19,608 nt of DNA from Arsenophonus sp046530935 (GTDB lineage: Bacteria > Pseudomonadota > Gammaproteobacteria > Enterobacterales > Enterobacteriaceae): NCBI GenBank assembly GCA_046530935.1, contig JBHEQW010000018.1, positions 1 to 19,608 of the forward strand, read 5' to 3'. The notes under the pieces were generated by a model. The model had not been told where the DNA came from, searched no databases, and saw only the letters and a program-made list of their open reading frames with translations. Below, piece after piece: positions 17,150 through 19,608 of this stretch. Each line of letters opens with the position of its first letter. The stretch's first letter is position 1. A program made the position numbers and the translations under genes.

Positions 17150-18624
17150 GAGTTATGCTTATTTCTAGTATGTGAAATTTTGAAGACCGTTTTGTATGTA
17201 TCCTGCATAGATTTCATAGATGATTTCAACAAAAAACAGAGAGATAATATGGCATAAAAAAGTATACAACACGGTATCAGCAAAAATAGATATTAACTGT
17301 AATTCCTTACAATGAATTCATCTGTAATGTTGCTAGTCAGCTAATAGTTACCCCTGCGTTGAATCTGAGCTTTAAGCCATGCTGTGTCAAGATGCTGAAC
17401 GCCTACTTATAGACGTGTCATATTACATGCCGTCATCTATAGTGATTATTTGCCACAACAAACTATACAGATTGATATTTGTGATGTTGAGATTAAAGTG
17501 TCTAATGCCAGGGATCGCAGCGACAACTGAATATGCTGCAATAGCTCATTGCTAGAGCCTTATATAAAGCGTAAAAAAAGCATTAAAGGGTTTCTACCAA
17601 TGACTGCACACATGAGAGTAATCTTTACACTGGTGATTTTTACGAAGCTTTAGTAGCGCTTTCTCGATGAGGAAAGCATATGATGGTCTTCTCTTCCAGT
17701 GCCATCAACAGGCTCAAACATCAATGACTTAAATTACATAGGCAATACAATTATGCCTTGCCTGCAGGAGTTAAGCCATATGCGCTGTTTTTATTTCTTT
17801 TCTTTGCCTAGATTAAGAAAACAGTTCTGTCCGGCAAGCTAATCATCGCCTTTAGATGTTGGTATTAATTGGCATAACTGAGTATGGAGGTAGGAGCTCG
17901 TTGCTACAAAAATTTCTTATTTAAGAATCAAAAACTGAACTTAGCTAAATTTCTCAATGTGGCCTGCACGCGTGGCTTAACCACGCCTCTCACAGAGAGC
18001 TATACGAATATAGAAAAGAGTTAAATGGTGCTATTGTTTTTTGCGATGCAATGGCAAAAATATTCCCAGACACGCAGCAGTAACAGTGCTGGCATACAAA
18101 ATAGATGATCTGCTGATTAACTTCCATAAAGGCATGCAAGCGAAAATCAATGCATAGCATGCCTGGAAGTTTTGGCTAGAATAGAGCACTTATGCCGCTA
18201 CTAGAATATAGCACTTATGCCGCTAATAAAGCTCTTGATGTTTTGTTGCATGATTTTCAATGAAGTATTTTGTAGCGATTGAAGAAGCTGAAGACAGATC
18301 AAGAATAACTTCTGATATTTTACGACTTCCAGTCATAGCAGTAAAGAATCAATACGAACAACGAATCCGAAATTGAATCGCCTTTTGCAACAGCGAGTCG
18401 ACAAAGATGATGCTGGAAGAACTATGATTTGATAAAAGCAACCATTTTCAATTGTATTTAAGCTGCTTATGTCTGCTCAGAAAAGATATAACTGGCTAAG
18501 GAGATTTGACCTATGCTTTGACCATGGTGGTAAACTTTATCCAGTTTAAGGATAAAAAACAGCTTCACAAAGCATCAGAGTGGAGCGCAGCCTTACCGTC
18601 ATACACTAGATTTATTTATAACTC
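17150..18624 (+). mobile_element. Decayed IS256-family insertion sequence, copy D
   Basis: A plus-strand IS256-like remnant of 1475 bases with the best preserved ends: gagttatgcttatttctag (17150-17168) and ctagatttatttataactc (18606-18624), inverted repeats matching at 14 of 19 positions. The broken transposase keeps KVSNARDRS and LLEPYIKRKK blocks near 17496-17580 (allowing frame changes), GDFYEALVAL near 17632-17661, ITEYGGR near 17875-17895, and IRTTNP then, after a frameshift, IESPFAT near 18349-18392. This last is the family block containing the catalytic Glu of the DDE triad. KLLMSAQKRYNWLRRFDL near 18458-18515 is the typical C-terminal helix. It carries a 25-base tandem duplication at 18176-18225. 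Confidence 0.9.
18176..18225. repeat. 25-bp tandem duplication
   Basis: Two adjacent 25-base units (18176-18200 and 18201-18225, each beginning ctagaata and ending cttatgccgcta) differ at one position. They are inside IS copy D. Copy B shows only one corresponding segment. The unit length is not a multiple of three, so the event shifts the transposase frame. Confidence 0.85.
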
Positions 18625-19608
18625 CTGATATAATTCTTTTGATAAAATTATATTATGCCCTTTTGATTAAAGAATTTAGCAATTCAATTTTATGTTATGT
18701 AATAATTTAATTTATTAGTAAATTAAGTTGTTTTTCTACAGACCAAATAATATCATATTTACTTATCCAAGATAAAGCATCATTTGATGGCACTAAATTT
18801 CTAGGACAACTCCATTTTCCTGTAAAACGATAAATGACATGGCTGGATTGTGTGAAGAAATGCAATTAATGTTTAACATGTTACCCTGATTTTAATTATA
18901 GTAACAACTACCGTTTACTGCATTTTGCTAGATTTATGAAAATAGTGTTGCTATTTATGTTTCCAATGCTGTTTTAATATCTTCATGCATGATTTAATTC
19001 GCTTAACTTTCCATTTTTCAAGACTATAAATAACTATTTTTCTTGATCATTATTTATACCTTGAAAAATAAACATTAACTACCTCTGCTCGATTTACATT
19101 CCTGAACGGAAATGGTATCTATTACCTAACGCAGCCAAAATAATCTGTTCTTTCATTTGTATTATTTTATTAACAGGACCAACTACACCAGCGAAAATTT
19201 TAATTTGGCTGGAAAAGCAATTGATTGAATATAAACTTGACCATGGAATACTGGCACATCCTATTGATGATAATAAGCTCGCAATAAATAATATTTTTAA
19301 GCAAAAATATTATTTTTAAGCAAAGTAATAGCCTGTTTTCAAAAAATTTTTGCATAAAAACTTTTTAAAATCATTTTTTGATATTATAAAAAAATATAAA
19401 CATTAATAATTTTATTAAAAATTTATTTTTAATATGTAAAATTAACAGCATGATTAAGCAAGTACAACTTATATAGTCTACAAAATCGTATAACTAAAAT
19501 AAACTATTTAAAATATATAAGATGTAAATTAAGATTTATTAATCCAACAATTTTAAATAACTCATTAATACAGATAAAAATTCTATAAAAATAAATTAAT
19601 AAAATTCA
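18625..19608. other. AT-rich gene-free end of the window
   Basis: About 980 bases with no intact gene. Directly after IS copy D is an AT-only stem (atataatt/aattatat, about 18629-18654). A protein-like scrap on the minus strand at 18707-18865 is listed separately. Near 19292-19324 a 14-base motif, tatttttaagcaaa, occurs twice with a 19-base period. From 19320 on the DNA is almost pure A/T. Confidence 0.5.
18707..18865 (-). pseudogene. Protein-like scrap, possible gene remnant
   Basis: A minus-strand frame of 52 codons between two stops, without a start codon at its beginning. It includes HVIYRFTGKWSCPRNLVPSN and then ALSWISKYDIIWSVEKQLN. The varied composition, with two Trp-containing blocks, is less like random AT-rich translation than its surroundings, so it may be the last part of a decayed gene. 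No family is recognised. Confidence 0.22.

Noticed and set aside
1..19608. CRISPR array, rRNA or defence island
   Set aside because: No regularly spaced repeats, no rRNA-like sequence and no recognisable defence or toxin-antitoxin protein were found.

Overview
This window looks like a piece of chromosome from an AT-rich, host-restricted gammaproteobacterial symbiont of the Enterobacterales. The Cyo proteins align closely with my recollection of E. coli CyoA-E, including residue numbering in CyoB, but are biased toward A/T-rich codons and Ile/Lys/Asn. Only about 34% of the window is intact coding sequence. The rest is decayed DNA that has not yet been deleted. An Arsenophonus-like or Serratia symbiotica-like genome would fit, but the genus is an inference and cannot be proven from the sequence alone.

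Intact genes, all on the minus strand: (1) a complete cyoABCDE operon (8241 to 3435) for the cytochrome bo3 ubiquinol oxidase plus heme O synthase, with tight or overlapping gene junctions and a good sigma70-type promoter just upstream of cyoA; (2) a 624-residue exported glycoside hydrolase family 3 enzyme of beta-N-acetylhexosaminidase (NagZ-like) type (12522 to 10648).

Decayed DNA: four badly degraded copies of one IS256-family insertion sequence can be recognised by comparing them with each other and by transposase motifs. They lie at about 1306-2710 (minus), 8416-9908 (plus), 12736-14129 (minus) and 17150-18624 (plus). They form two inverted pairs; the first pair brackets the cyo operon. 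A second, unidentified repeat family is present as two direct copies (1 to about 905, and about 15434-16316). The remaining gene-free stretches (906-1305, 2711-3200, 9909-10647, 14130-15433, 16317-17149, 18625-19608) contain hairpins, palindromes and scraps of reading frame, but no gene I can name.

The most interesting unexplained items are small. One is a possible two-cistron microprotein unit at 3211-3430, with an extended -10 promoter and AGGAGG ribosome binding site, running toward the end of cyoE. Another is a candidate structured RNA at 16550-16676, with three stem-loops ending in a terminator. There are also several perfect hairpins (9018-9048, 14965-15008, 1322-1341) in otherwise eroded DNA.

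Functionally, the surviving genes give aerobic respiration (quinol oxidation by the bo3 oxidase and its heme O) and an exported amino-sugar hydrolase that could act on peptidoglycan or chitin-type oligosaccharides. I see no defence system, CRISPR array, rRNA or tRNA.
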